From contig CM044317.1 of NCBI GenBank assembly GCA_024291935.2, positions 18,684,230 through 18,748,229 on the forward strand: 64,000 nucleotides of DNA. The letters are read 5' to 3'. How positions within the stretch are numbered: the first letter of the stretch is position 1; each line of letters begins with the position of its first letter. The translations under genes were made by a program, and so were the position numbers. The notes under the pieces are model-generated. The model saw only the letters and a list, made by a program, of their open reading frames with translations, did not search any database and had not been told where the DNA came from. This DNA is from Okapia johnstoni (lineage: Eukaryota; Chordata; Mammalia; Artiodactyla; Giraffidae). Below, piece by piece: positions 1-10,843 of this stretch.

Positions 1-385
1 GGCAACAAGAAAGAGGGAGGAGAATACATGTAAAAAGGCAGAAGGAGAAATCAATGTCCAGTAAGAAACAAATAAGAAGGTGTCTATAAATGGAAGGGAA
101 AAAAAAGCAATGAGGAGCAGCCTTAAGGTGTACAAGACTGTACAAGAGAAGGAAAACTGAGGCAGGGCAGAGGATGCATCTCCAGTACATCATCTTGAAT
201 CAAACAGTAGAAGGTAACAGAGAATGTATGTATGAACACGTTTCTGAAATATTTGCAGTGAAAACTGAAGGATAGACACATAAATACTGAATTAGAATTG
301 GAAGAGGAAAAAGCCAGAAATTAAATTGTGTATGTCTGGAAAAGGACATACATAGTGAAAATAACAATTCATTTTACCTTTTCAG

Positions 386-540
386 AAATGGTTGGATGGC
401 ATCACCGACTCGATGGACATGTGTTTGGGTAGACTCCAGGAGTTGGCGATGGACAGAGAGGCCTGGCGTGCTGCAATTCATGGGGTCGCAAAGAGTCGGA
501 CACGACTGAGCAACGGAACTGAACTGAACTGAACTGAACT
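386..540 (+). mobile_element. BovB LINE 3' end, 5'-truncated
   Basis: Matches the BovB tail: G-G-A-T-G-G-C-A-T-C-A-C-C-G-A-C-T-C, then the GTCGGACACGACTGAGC block, ending in the (GAACT)n tail typical of this family. Confidence 0.9.
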
Positions 541-750
541 CTGTACTACACCTCCTCTGGAAAGAGGTGTTGACTTAGCCCTACCACCTGGGAATTAGAG
601 GGAGAGAGGCAGAAATGTTTGCTCTTAGCCCAGAGAAAATAGATATCTACAACTAGAAAACCAGGTGGCCATTTCTATTCCATGAACATGGTCTCTCAAA
701 CAGCAAAGTTCTTGTTTCTGTCTCTTTAAAAATTGCCTCTATCTATTCAC

Positions 751-939
751 TTCCCTGGTGGCTCAGACTGTTAAGAATCTGCCTGCAGTTCGATCCTTGC
801 GTTGGGAAGATCTCCTGGAGAAGGGAATGGCTACTCACTCCAGTACTCTTGCCTGGAGAATTCCATAGACAGAGGAGCCTGGCGAGCTACAGTTCATGGG
901 TTGCCAAGAGTCGGACATGACTGAGCGACTTTCACTTTC
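751..939 (+). mobile_element. Bov-tA SINE
   Basis: Starts near TTCCCTGGTGGCTCAG and ends with CGGACATGACTGAGCGAC. Flanked by a 10-bp direct repeat ATCTATTCAC (741-750 and 940-949), which marks the insertion limits. Confidence 0.93.
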
Positions 940-1168
940 ATCTATTCACTATCATCACTCAGTATTTTACTGTACCCTCTAGGGCTACGGTCCAATTTTA
1001 AAGAATGGATCAAGGTAGAAGAGAACTAGCAAGAGGTTACTGTAACTTGGCTTCTGTATTTACTTTACCAAAAGAACTGTAGATTGGGCCAATGATGAAA
1101 ATAAGAATATATGTATGAACAAAAGCCCTGGCAAAAGGAAACATCTAGAAAGCAATAGCTTCATATTC

Positions 1169-1194
1169 ATATATATATATATATATATATATAT
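1169..1194. repeat. (AT)n microsatellite
   Basis: Uninterrupted AT dinucleotide run of about 13 units. Confidence 0.95.
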
Positions 1195-1205
1195 CCTTAT
1201 ATTAA

Positions 1206-1403
1206 TGAAATGTTGGGAAGGATTGGGGGCAGGAGGAGAAGGGGACAACAGAGGATGAGATGGCTGGATGGCATCACTGACTTGGTGGACATGGGTTTGG
1301 GTAGACTCCAGGAGTTGGTGATGGATAGGGACGCCTGGCGTGCTGTGATTCATGGGGTCGCAAAGAGTCGGACACGACTGAGCGACTGAACTGAACTGAA
1401 CTA
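1206..1403 (+). mobile_element. BovB LINE 3' end
   Basis: Starts in the R-R-R-R-G-R-Q-R coding stretch of BovB (GGCAGGAGGAGAAGGGGAC) and runs to the GAACT tail. 5'-truncated to about 200 bp. Confidence 0.9.
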
Positions 1404-2398
1404 AGTGGATATTTCATACCCAGTGCATAAAGAAAAGTGAAGCAAATTCAGGGGAGACAGTATCAGGGTTTCAGGTAGGGTGGAGAGTGCTCAGAATGAG
1501 TGCCTGAAGTGTTAAACACAGGAGATACTCAGGCATTGGCTATTATATTCTAAAACAGGTTATCAGCTACTTTTTCCATATGTAAGCAAATGATCATTCA
1601 CATAATCATGTATAAAGGAAAATAGACCTCAATATTGTTACCCCCAAAATTCACATATATATTCTAAGTAAATAAAATTTTGGAATGCATATTCCTTCTG
1701 AATGAAAGATGAATCAAAATAAAATGTTCAAGAGAAGGGAAGCTGTGGTAAAAACAAACAAAAAACAATGATGAGGATTAAGGATTAACCCTTTTGTATG
1801 TAGAATAAGGAATAAACAATTATAAATATGTGTTCGAAGATAAATACTAGTAGAAATTTTTACCCAGAAATGCTAAGAAAACATTGAAATGAGACTAAGA
1901 GGTGCATTTTATTCTAAAAAATCAAAGCAAACTATAAATTCCTTATAAGTAAAGTAATATGGTCTCTGAAGAGAACAAGGAAAATAGTGAAAGAAAACAG
2001 AGTCCCAAATCAAACACAGTTTCAAATTGGAAATTAGTGTATGATAAAAGCAGTTTTTAAAATCAATGGGTAAAAGGTAAAATATTGATATAAAATGCTG
2101 GGGCAACTGGCTGAGGTTTTTTAAGTAAAAAAAATAAACCAGTTCTTCATTTCTCACAGTAGATAAAACAAATGAAAGATCTAAACATTAAAATAAAACT
2201 AAAGGGAAATATTTTTTGTATTCTTGAAGTAGTACCTTATTTAAATGACAAATATCCTAGATTCTGTAAAGAAATATAATGACATAATTGATTACATAAA
2301 AATTACAAATCACAGTCAGGTGGAGGCCACACAGCTAAAAAGACTAATTTAAAAAGTGCTTCCTTTATATTCACATTTATTATTACCTACAATGTATA

Positions 2399-2633
2399 AA
2401 GCCTTCCCAAGTGGCTCAGTGGTAAAGAATTTGCTTGCAATCAGGAGACAGAAGAGACATAGGAGACACAGTTTCAATCCCTGGGTTGGGAAGATTCCCT
2501 GGAGGAGGAAATGGCAAAGTGAAGTTTGGGATGTAAATTGCCTGGGAAATTCCATGGACAGCGGAGCCTGGCAGGCTATAATCCATGGGGTTTCAAATAG
2601 ATGGAGACAGCTCAGCAACTAAACAATAACAAC
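2399..2633 (+). mobile_element. Bov-tA SINE, diverged
   Basis: tRNA-like head (GTGGCTCAGTGGTAAAGAAT), Bov-A body, and a tail of AACAATAACAA. The middle carries extra bases relative to the other copies here. Confidence 0.85.
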
Positions 2634-4051
2634 ATATGAAAGAATACAATTCCATAATAAAACTTTAAATAACCCGTTTTATAAGTAGGCAATAGGGGCA
2701 TACCAGAGGAACTAAGCAAGCTTGGGCCGTTGAACCACAGCAAGGTCATATTGTGAGAGAATCGGGTGGATGTGATCACTACATCCCCTCTATTTTTGCA
2801 TCTGGACTCAAGACGGGCAGGAGAGCATCTGGGAAGCTGATCGTGTGCGTCTCCCTCTGACTCTACCAAGGGGGAGGGGGAGGAATGACCCATTCCTTTG
2901 GCTTCCACAATAGGAGGCAGCAGTGGGGGAAGAGAGGAGCAGAGAAAGAATGTGGGAAAGAGGGGAGGAAACTACTAGTGCTGAGAATCTACTATTTGTC
3001 AGGACCTTGTCCGGTTCTTACATAATTACCACATTTTATGGTTCCCTGTATTTGTTCCAGGACATATTGCATGCCTATTCTCTTGAGGGAGATGGTCTCT
3101 CTGCCTTTCTGTGCAAGGGACCCTGAAGGGCCCATGTGGCCCTAAGAATGGATCTGGAGATACTGAAGATGAGAAAAGCTTTCTGTCAAGTCTCTGTGAG
3201 CACAAATAAGACCATGCTCTTCAGAGACGAGTGCCAGCAAGGGGCCTATCACATAATTCACATGGAGCTAACCATCTCAGTGCTCAGCAGTTTAGCATCA
3301 TTCCCCACACGTGAAACCAAAGAGGGACCAGAAGAAGTCACTGGACATGGGGTTGTCTTTCTGATTCCTAGCCCTCTTTCCCAAGAACTATACTATCTAA
3401 AGAGGCAGGTTAAATGACTGTGTCAGACTGACATTTCCAAATTGGACTAAATTCATTTTTAAAAAGTTTCTGTATTCAGGAAGGTGTAGGTTTCTGAGGA
3501 ATCTGTACAGTTAAATAGAAATCACATTTTCTTTGCAAAATGGTATACAGTGTTAATAAACATTGACCCCTATCCAGGAAGAAATTAGAAAAGATGGGAG
3601 GATGTCAGCGAGCAGAGAGAGAGAGAAACTAACAGGGTTGGTTTAGTGTTCTGCTGACGCTGTTTTGAAGTTCTTGATAATTTTGAACTTCGTCCCAACT
3701 CAAGTTTAGGCAAATGTGCAGAAGTGGGGCTAAATACCCAGGCATCTGACCTCCTCACTCTTCCCGTGTTTACTTTCTTTCTATAATCCTACACTGTCCT
3801 CTGTGTATCCGCATTCTAAATGCCAAATCCTCCCTCTCATTCCTCTGTACACATGTAATACTCTAAAGTCTACTCTGTCAAATCTGCCTCCTGATTGGTC
3901 AACACAGAAGGATAAAGGAATTTAGGAAGTTATTTTCTCTAATAACACTTTGACTTTCAAGGTCTTGAAAAAAAGGTGTTATAAAAAAAAATAAACCCAA
4001 ACTCCCATTTTGGATTTCAAAGGCTAAGATTCCCTTCTCTACCTTCCTACT

Positions 4052-4245
4052 ATGCATGCTCAGTTGCTAGGTCATGTCCGACTGTTTTGCAACCCCACGG
4101 ACTCCTCTGTCCATGGGATTTCTCAGGCGAGAATACTGGAGTGGGTTGCCATTTCCTTCTCCAGAGAATCTTCCCAACCAGGGATCAAACCCGCATCTCC
4201 TGCACTGGCAGGCAAATTCTTTACTGCTGAGTCACCTGGGAAGCC
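4052..4245 (-). mobile_element. Bov-tA SINE, antisense
   Basis: Reads in reverse from the CATGTCCGACTG end to CACCTGGGAAGCC. Flanked by the direct repeat CCTTCCTACT (4042-4051 and 4246-4255). Confidence 0.93.
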
Positions 4246-5017
4246 CCTTCCTACTGTAATGATCCTATTGATTCCTAAGCATTGGCCTTTCAGCATTCCC
4301 CACCCCAGGAAGAATAGATGGCTCCAGCTCATTGAGGAGAAAGTCATGTTCTTAGAAATACACGATAGCATGATTTACTTTCCTCATTGCCTCAGATGTT
4401 CAAGAATACTTTTCCTCTGTTGCCAGGCCCAACTTTGTGGGTATGTGACTTGTGCAGTCACATGGGACCCCACACTCTGCAGGACCTCATGCTTTGCTTA
4501 AAATGCTGATATCACCATCTTGAAATGGCTAATAACTTTTGAACAAGAGACTCTACAATCCCATAGCTGGGCCTGCCTGTGGCTCTGGGCCTTTAGAAAA
4601 GAGCATTCCACCATGACAAACCCAAAGGTGTTTAATATAATCTAGCATTGTTCAGTGGGGTGTGAGTCTACTTCATTGTGTTAATTAAGGGGTTTTGAAT
4701 TCTCTACTTGTGCTTCCTACTATCCCATTTGCTTCTTTTCAGGCAAAGGTAAACTATTTCCTGTGTCAAAGTGAGATTTTTTAACATGAAAACAAATATC
4801 AAGTTCAGGGCAAAAAATGGATCAGATCAGGCCCTTCAGTAGAAGCAAAGAGAGGACTGGATCACACTTAAGCTCAAACACTGTTTCCTGCCCATGACCC
4901 TGATACCACATCAGAGAGGGCAGAGCCCTATGCATCCACCTGCCTACCCAGCCCGCCCACCTGGAAGGTCAGAGGCAGCAGAGGACTGACCCTCAGTGGT
5001 CCCAGCAGCACTAGTTT

Positions 5018-5935
5018 TACAGAGTGAAGTAAGTCAGAAAGAGAAAGACAAATATCATATATTAATGCATATAAGCACTGCAGATGATGATTGCAGCCAC
5101 GAAATTAAAAGATGCTTACTCCTTGGAAGGAAAGTTATGACCAACCTAGACAGCATATTAAAAAGCAGAGACATTACTTTGCCAACAAAGGTCCGTCTGG
5201 TCAAGGCTATGGTTTTTCCAGTAGTCATGTATGGATGTGAGAGTTGGCAGTCCTGGGTGTTCATTGGAAGGACTAATGTTGAAGCTGAAACTCCAATACT
5301 TTGGGCCACCTCACGTGAAGGGTTGACTCATTGGAAAAGACCCTGATGCTGGGAAGGATTGGGGGCAGGAGGAGAAGGGGACGACAGAGGATGAGATGGC
5401 TGGAGAACATCATTGACTCGATGGACATGAGTTTGGGTAGACTCCAGGAGTTTGTGATGGACAGGGAGGCCTGGCATGCTGCGATTCATGGGGTTGCAAA
5501 GAGTCGGACACGACTGAGTGACTGAACTGAACTGAACTGAATGCATATATGTGAAATCTGAAAAAAAAATGGTATAGAAGATCTTATTTGCAAAGCAGAA
5601 ACAGAGACACAGATGTAGAGAATAAACATATGTATTATCAAGGGGGAAGGGTCAGGGTGGGATGAGTTGGGAGATTGGGATTGGTATATATGCACTATTG
5701 GTACTATGTGTAAAATAGATAACTAACGAGAGCATGCTGTAGAGCACAGGGAACTCTACTCATTGCTCTGTGGGGACCTAAATGGGAAGGAAATCTGAAA
5801 CAAAGGAGGTATGTGTAATGTATTGCTGATTCATTTTGCTATACAGTCAAAACTAACACAACATTGTAAAGTAACTATATTCCAATAAAAATAAAATATA
5901 TATATATATTTAAACATTAAAAAAATAAAAAGCAC
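5018..5935 (+). mobile_element. L1 3' end interrupted by BovB
   Basis: 5018-5073 and 5550-5935 together form the ruminant L1 3' region (AGTGAAGTAAGTCAGAAAGA, then TAGAGCACAGGGAACTCTAC, then the tail CAATAAAAATAAAAT). The middle is a later BovB insertion. Confidence 0.8.
5074..5539 (+). mobile_element. BovB LINE, nested in L1
   Basis: 5'-truncated BovB with an internal deletion (the coding stretch after C-E-S-W jumps ahead), ending in GAACT repeats. AATGCATATA flanks it at 5064-5073 and 5540-5549, proving insertion into the L1. Confidence 0.92.
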
Positions 5936-6134
5936 AGGGAACTGGTATCACAGAGGATGCAACTGTGTTCTTTTAAATCTCAAATTACATATGCAGGACT
6001 TTTCCCCCAGTAGGTACACAGTTGACAGCCTTTATAAACTGTCTAATTTTCTATTAGCTTCTTTAAAAGCAGGTAAGAGAAACATATTGCAATATGAAAG
6101 ACACACAAATTTTAACATGTGTACAAGAACTTAC

Positions 6135-6344
6135 CATCCAGTAAAGCTTCACTACATACTTTCCATAGCTATTAAACAAGGGCATGTGACCCTTCACAGC
6201 CTTGCATAGAGAGTATATGTGTTCCCAGGGCTTCCAGACCAGAAGAGGGGGTTCCCCTGCTGTTCCTTTAAAATAATTGGTCAAAGCACTCCCATTGAAT
6301 ATCTTCCACACGGCATAGATTTCACTGATAATCCATCTCATTAG
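6135..6344 (-). CDS. ADGB: ADGB exon 5
   Basis: Seen: 210 bp on the minus strand, 70 codons in phase 0 (residues 133-202). The acceptor is TTATCTCTAG and the donor ATG|GTAAGTTC. The peptide starts [18 protein letters not shown] and later reads [14 protein letters not shown] and [14 protein letters not shown]. This is the conserved calpain-like part of androglobin. An open frame runs past the donor into the intron, which explains the odd C-terminus if it is translated without splicing. The next expected peptide (around W-R-K-I-T-I-D-D) is absent from 1-6134, so exon 6 lies beyond the window. Confidence 0.96.
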
Positions 6345-6616
6345 CTAGAGATAAAAACCAGTAGTGTTCATTAGTTATATTTCAATTGTTGGCACTGTAA
6401 TTTTGGGAGTGGGTGGAGTTGAAAATCTACTTCCAGTAGTACTATTTGATTCTACGTGTAATATATTCTACATTTTTATTTCTGACCTACAGAATAAAGT
6501 CATATATCTTGCTTTTGTTCTCAGAAAATATAATCATAATACAAGCTAAAAATCCTTAGCTAAGAGCTGTCTTTCAGAGTAAATGGTCAGTGATTTGACG
6601 CTGACCACCATTTTAG

Positions 6617-6617
<1 letters not shown>

Positions 6618-6662
<45 letters not shown>
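6618..6662. repeat. (TG)n microsatellite
   Basis: About 22 uninterrupted TG units in ADGB intron 4, about 270 bp upstream of exon 5 in transcript direction. Probably length-polymorphic. Confidence 0.97.
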
Positions 6663-6664
<2 letters not shown>

Positions 6665-6759
6665 GTGTGTGACAGAAAAGGAGAGAGAAGGGAGGAAGAC
6701 TGAATACTTCTGAGAGCAATGACGGCTTTATTTTGGAATTTTTATAAAGGATTGAGCTG

Positions 6760-6862
6760 TGAAAGTGAACGCATTAGTTACTCAGTAGTGTCCAACTCTT
6801 TGTGAGCCTATGGACTGTAGTTCACCAAGATCCTTTGTTCATGGGATTCTCCAGGCAAGAAT
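6760..6862 (-). mobile_element. Partial Bov-tA SINE, antisense
   Basis: Only the Bov-A body is present (TGTCCAACTCTTTGTGA to GGATTCTCCAGGCAAGAAT). The tRNA-like head is missing. Confidence 0.8.
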
Positions 6863-7100
6863 AAATAACAAGGTTATTTATTAATATTAATATTAATAAT
6901 GGATAAATAACAAGGTCCTACTGGATAGCACAGTGAACTATATTTAATATTCTGTGATAAACCATATAGAAAAAATATACAAAAGAATGCATGTATAATA
7001 TATATGTATATATGTAGAATTGAATCACTTTGCTGTAAAACAGAAACTAAGACAACATTGTAAATCAACTACACTCAATAAAAATAAATAAAAAAAACAT
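6863..7100 (+). mobile_element. L1 3' end
   Basis: ATAAATAACAAGGTCCTACTG to TTGTAAATCAACTACACTC and the CAATAAAAATAAATAAAAAA tail, the usual ruminant L1 3' UTR. The first 14 bases occur twice (6861-6874, 6903-6916). Confidence 0.8.
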
Positions 7101-7847
7101 TTTACACTTCCATGGAAAATATGCTAAAGTCTTTAGAATTCATAAAATATAAAACAATTCAGAGATAATTTTATACTACTCAGTACAACCTGATGAAAAA
7201 ATAAATACTTTTATTTTAGTATTGGCCAAGATGTTAAAGATTAGAAAGACAAAAGGTTTGAATTGATAATAACTACATCCCACTCCTATGACTGGGCCAT
7301 TGGAGAAAATAATGAAAAAATCCCTGTTTCTGATCTAACTACCTTAGGGAAGTGGAACAGGTCTACTTATGATGGATAGAACCCCGGGTGGAGAGGGAGA
7401 AGGTGAATTCCCACAGGCTGTGGGACTGCTGCGCTGAAAATCTGTTTTGTGTAGATGAGGTATTGCATTTGAACTGAATTTCCTGATTCCTCCACATTGG
7501 CAAGTCAAACACCACCAGACACCCTAATGTAGGCTTGGACTGGCAACAACTTTATGTTAATTGCTAGGCACATGGATCCAGAAGAGAAATGCCCAGATGG
7601 TTAGAACCTGACTACCCACAGGTCCACGGCACAAGCAGTGCTAATATTAATATCTCCTCCACCAACTCTCTTGCTAAACTCAATTAAAGAGCTTCTCTTC
7701 CTCTTTGAGTGTCTGGGTATGAAATATTCAGTTATACTAAAATTTAAAGGTGAGGAAGAACACTGAAAATTACCACCTGGGAGTTGTTTAAGCAGGTCCA
7801 GAAGGCATTCTTCAAGGAGCTTTTTCGTTCATACTTCCCCAACCTAC

Positions 7848-7919
7848 CTCACTGCAGAGTAAATGCTCATTGGCTGAAAACAAGTCAAACAGGATTTCAT
7901 TTTTCACAACCACTGGAGC
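7848..7919 (-). CDS. ADGB: ADGB exon 4
   Basis: Seen: 72 bp on the minus strand, 24 codons in phase 0 (residues 109-132). The acceptor is TTTTATTTCAG and the donor GAG|GTAGGT. The peptide contains A-P-V-V-V-K-N-E-I, then F-D-L-F-S-A-N-E-H-L-L-C-S-E, matching androglobin in order and position between exons 3 and 5. Human, from memory, has T-P at the start and S-P-N-E later, so only scattered substitutions are seen. The exon is too short for ordinary ORF prediction and was found by looking for the expected peptide between neighbouring exons. Inference: it belongs to the N-terminal calpain-like region; whether that domain is catalytic cannot be judged here. Confidence 0.95.
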
Positions 7920-8722
7920 CTGAAATAAAAATATATAGAGAGAGATATTGCTCCTTGGGAAAAATTAAGGAAATGTAGTTTACTGATACAATTTCGTGTG
8001 CTACATACAGGCCAAATTTGATTTCATTTCTCACAGAGGAATTGGAAGAAATAAAAAAAAAATCTTATTCTATAAGATAACCTCTGATAGAGCTGTGATA
8101 TTAATTTAATAATGTAATGCCTATAAAATACAGTATTTTAACATAATAAATTGTTGTAAGATGTAACATATGCAGATAAATTTAGCATGCATACACACAC
8201 AGAGTTTAAAACCTGATTTGAAATTTAAATAAACCACTCAAGTTAAACCTGAAGCTTAGTTAACATCTGGTAGCTAGAAAAATCTCTTCATCTTGGATGA
8301 AAAATATTAACTGAGACAGCTTTTAAAAATCTTGCTTGACTTCAAAACTTGTAATATCTTTTAAAGTTAATTTTGCTGTCATTATTTAATTTGTATATAT
8401 CTAAAGTTGCTTTTATATATTAAAGGGAAAAAGATAATAGGGAAAAATATGACTTGTAGCAAGTTTTTTTAATTAGTTACAATTAATATCAACTTTATCT
8501 ATTTAGCACACCAAAGTAACATGAAAATGACTTTGATTAGCAAAGTAGATTTTTATAGAAACTCAATTATCTATATAACTAGCACCTTGAAAACTCAATA
8601 AAGTACTTTCAAATGTCTGAGAAAATTTTACCTACAACCACCTTGAAGGCCAGAATTGACTCTTAAGTTCATAATTTACAAGCACAATTGATAAAATTAC
8701 ATACATATATTGTATCAAGAAC

Positions 8723-8742
8723 ATATATATATATATATATAT
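8723..8742. repeat. (AT)n short repeat
   Basis: Ten AT units at the left border of a SINE; they form part of its target-site duplication. Confidence 0.9.
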
Positions 8743-8747
8743 TCAGT

Positions 8748-8957
8748 GGTTTCCCTGGTGGCTCAGCAGTAAAGAATAATGCAGGAGACACAGGAGATGT
8801 AGGTTTGATTCCTGGGTCAGGAAGATCCCCTGGAGAAGGAAATGGCAACCTACTCCAGTATCCTTGCCTGGGAAATCCCATGAACAGATGAGCCTGGCAA
8901 GCTACAGTCCATGAGGACGCAAAGAGTAAGATATGACTTGGTGACTAAACAATAACA
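8748..8957 (+). mobile_element. Bov-tA SINE
   Basis: Full head and body; tail AACAATAACA. Direct repeat of 13 bp (ATATATATTCAGT) at 8735-8747 and 8958-8970. Confidence 0.93.
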
Positions 8958-9040
8958 ATATATATTCAGTAAATTTTATATAGAAAGGTCATTATTGTTT
9001 CACAATATTTTTGTCTAAAATTTATGTATGTCCATATTTA

Positions 9041-9248
9041 TTGGCTTAGATGGTAAAGAATCTGCCTGCAACACAGGAGATCCAGGTTCCATCCCTGGGT
9101 CAGGAAGATCCCCTGGAGAAGGGAATGGCACCCCACTCCAGTAATCTTGCCTGGAGAATCCCACGGACAAGCGGAGCCTGATGGGCTACAGTCCATGGGA
9201 TCCCAAAGGGTTGGACACAACTGGGTGAGTAACATTTTCACTTTTTCT
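9041..9248 (+). mobile_element. Bov-tA SINE
   Basis: Head shortened at the 5' end (TTGGCTTAGATGGTAAAGAAT), full body. Flanked by TGTCCATATTTA at 9029-9040 and 9249-9260. Confidence 0.93.
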
Positions 9249-10750
9249 TGTCCATATTTAATGTTAAAAATCAAATGTGTTTATCACTGTGGACTCAGAC
9301 AATACAACTTGGCCAGCACTATTCTAAAACTACTGCTTGGCTGGACTTTCAGTTCTGGCTGTATGGTCTACTCCCAGCACGACGGACCAAGAGAAGGGGT
9401 CAGTGCAAAGGGAGAGAGGTAAGAAGAAGGATGACAGTATTTCAATAAGGTGGAAATGTCATTGTCAACAATGAATTCATTTATTTTTAGTACAAGTGTA
9501 TCTCTCAGATCTAAGGTATGCTAAAAAGATAAAAAGGGAGAAAACTTTCCTACTTATTCAAACTTACAACACTCTCACTTCATGGAATTTATAGTCTTCA
9601 TTTGCTTGGAAAGTAAATTCTGTACTTAGAGTGAGTAGAACCTGAGTATTATTAATAATACATACATATTAAGTGAATTGTATTAATATCACAGAATTTG
9701 CGATCTTCATTTCAAAGTCACCTAACAATATAACTAATTTAAAAGTAAGATTTGTATAAATTTGATTTATTTAAAGTTTTTTACAGACAGGCATTGAAAA
9801 AGTACTCTGATGGACAAAGATGTACTTTCTTATTTTCTAATTTTGATAAATATTTAAGGTTTAGTGTTTCTGAGTTTCTTAACTAATATCAATAATTGAA
9901 AATATGACGGATAAATTGTATTTTCTTCATTAGTAGCAGTGCTTCTAAAAGCTTAAACTCTTAGGAATAAAATCATTTTGCATAGAAACAGAGATGCAAT
10001 GAATTCCATAATCACAGATGAATCCACTCCATTTTAATCTTTTGATTAGCATTAAGTACCTAATTTAGCCTACTAGTTTTCTATGCATTAAATGAAAGTG
10101 GGAGATTCAAGAAGGGAAAAAAAGACATTAGTGATAATTAAGCCTATAAAAATACCAAATATATTCAAACTAACATAGCTATTAATTAGGAAGATAGATC
10201 AATGTATCTAAAGCTTTACTGTATATAAGCACTATTTAAAATGAAGTGGTATTTAAAATGAAGTTTTCTTGGGTGATGTCCACATCAGTATGATTCAAAT
10301 GGAGCTCAGATATGAAAGTGGCCCTTGGAAAATGCTTCAAAAATTCCTGGAAGAGAGAAACCCAAAGTGCTATTCTCTTGGACTGGAAAATTAATGCTAA
10401 TGAACGCTAACCTAAAAAGACATTTCCATAAGATAAGAAGCAGAGAGGAGGAAGTGTGTCAGGATTTAATGAAAAACTTTGTGCAACATTTTAGGTTGTA
10501 ATTTGACATCATGCAGAGAAGAAGAAAACTTGAGGCCTTAAGCAAAATGTCAATATTCTTTTGGAAACCAGTACAAACTATATTGATAAATATTTATTTC
10601 TAATTTAAATGTGAAAAAGTAATTACCTTTTCTTACTAGATATCACAGGAAAACTCCCTTAAATTGTTTTTAAAATGCAAATTTTCAAAAGTAGGATATT
10701 ATATCTCATAGCTAATACAAATTTTGTTTAATAGTAAAATTATCTCTTAC

Positions 10751-10843
10751 CTGATTGATTAAAAAATCCTGTGGACGTTTCCAGGAATAAATTTTCAATG
10801 ATGATGGTAACTCAATTTTTCCTTCAGGGTCTTCAAAAAAATG
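10751..10843 (-). CDS. ADGB: ADGB exon 3
   Basis: Seen: 93 bp on the minus strand, exactly 31 codons in phase 0. The acceptor ends TTTTTGGTAG and the donor is CAG|GTAAGAG. The peptide is residues 78-108, beginning [13 protein letters not shown] and ending [11 protein letters not shown], clearly androglobin. It lies at the start of the calpain-like region. No stop codon, indel or missing splice base is visible. The flanking introns, 1.7 kb and 2.8 kb, are mostly non-repetitive, unlike intron 1. Confidence 0.95.

Larger units (their letters stand above)
1..6134 (-). other. ADGB: ADGB intron 5 (partial)
   Basis: No exon was recognised here. It holds BovB 3' ends (386-540, 1206-1403), SINEs (751-939, 2399-2633, 4052-4245), an AT microsatellite, and an L1 3' end carrying a nested BovB (5018-5935). 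In 1-385, 541-740, 1404-2398, 2634-4041 and 4256-5017 I see AT-rich or purine-rich sequence with no repeat or gene I can name. Confidence 0.85.
6345..7847 (-). other. ADGB: ADGB intron 4
   Basis: 1.5 kb. Contains a TG microsatellite (6618-6662), a partial antisense SINE and an L1 3' end. 7101-7847 shows no recognisable repeat or gene. Confidence 0.9.
7920..10750 (-). other. ADGB: ADGB intron 3
   Basis: 2.8 kb. Two Bov-tA SINEs sit at 8748-8957 and 9041-9248, each with a good target-site duplication, plus an AT repeat at 8723-8742. 7920-8719 and 9261-10750 are AT-rich and apparently unique. Confidence 0.9.

Noticed and set aside
4052..4501. 149-codon open frame
   Set aside because: First 65 codons are antisense Bov-tA; the rest is unrelated unique DNA.
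1..6134. ADGB exon 6
   Set aside because: I looked on the minus strand for the expected W-R-K-I-T-I-D-D peptide and found none, so it probably lies left of the window.
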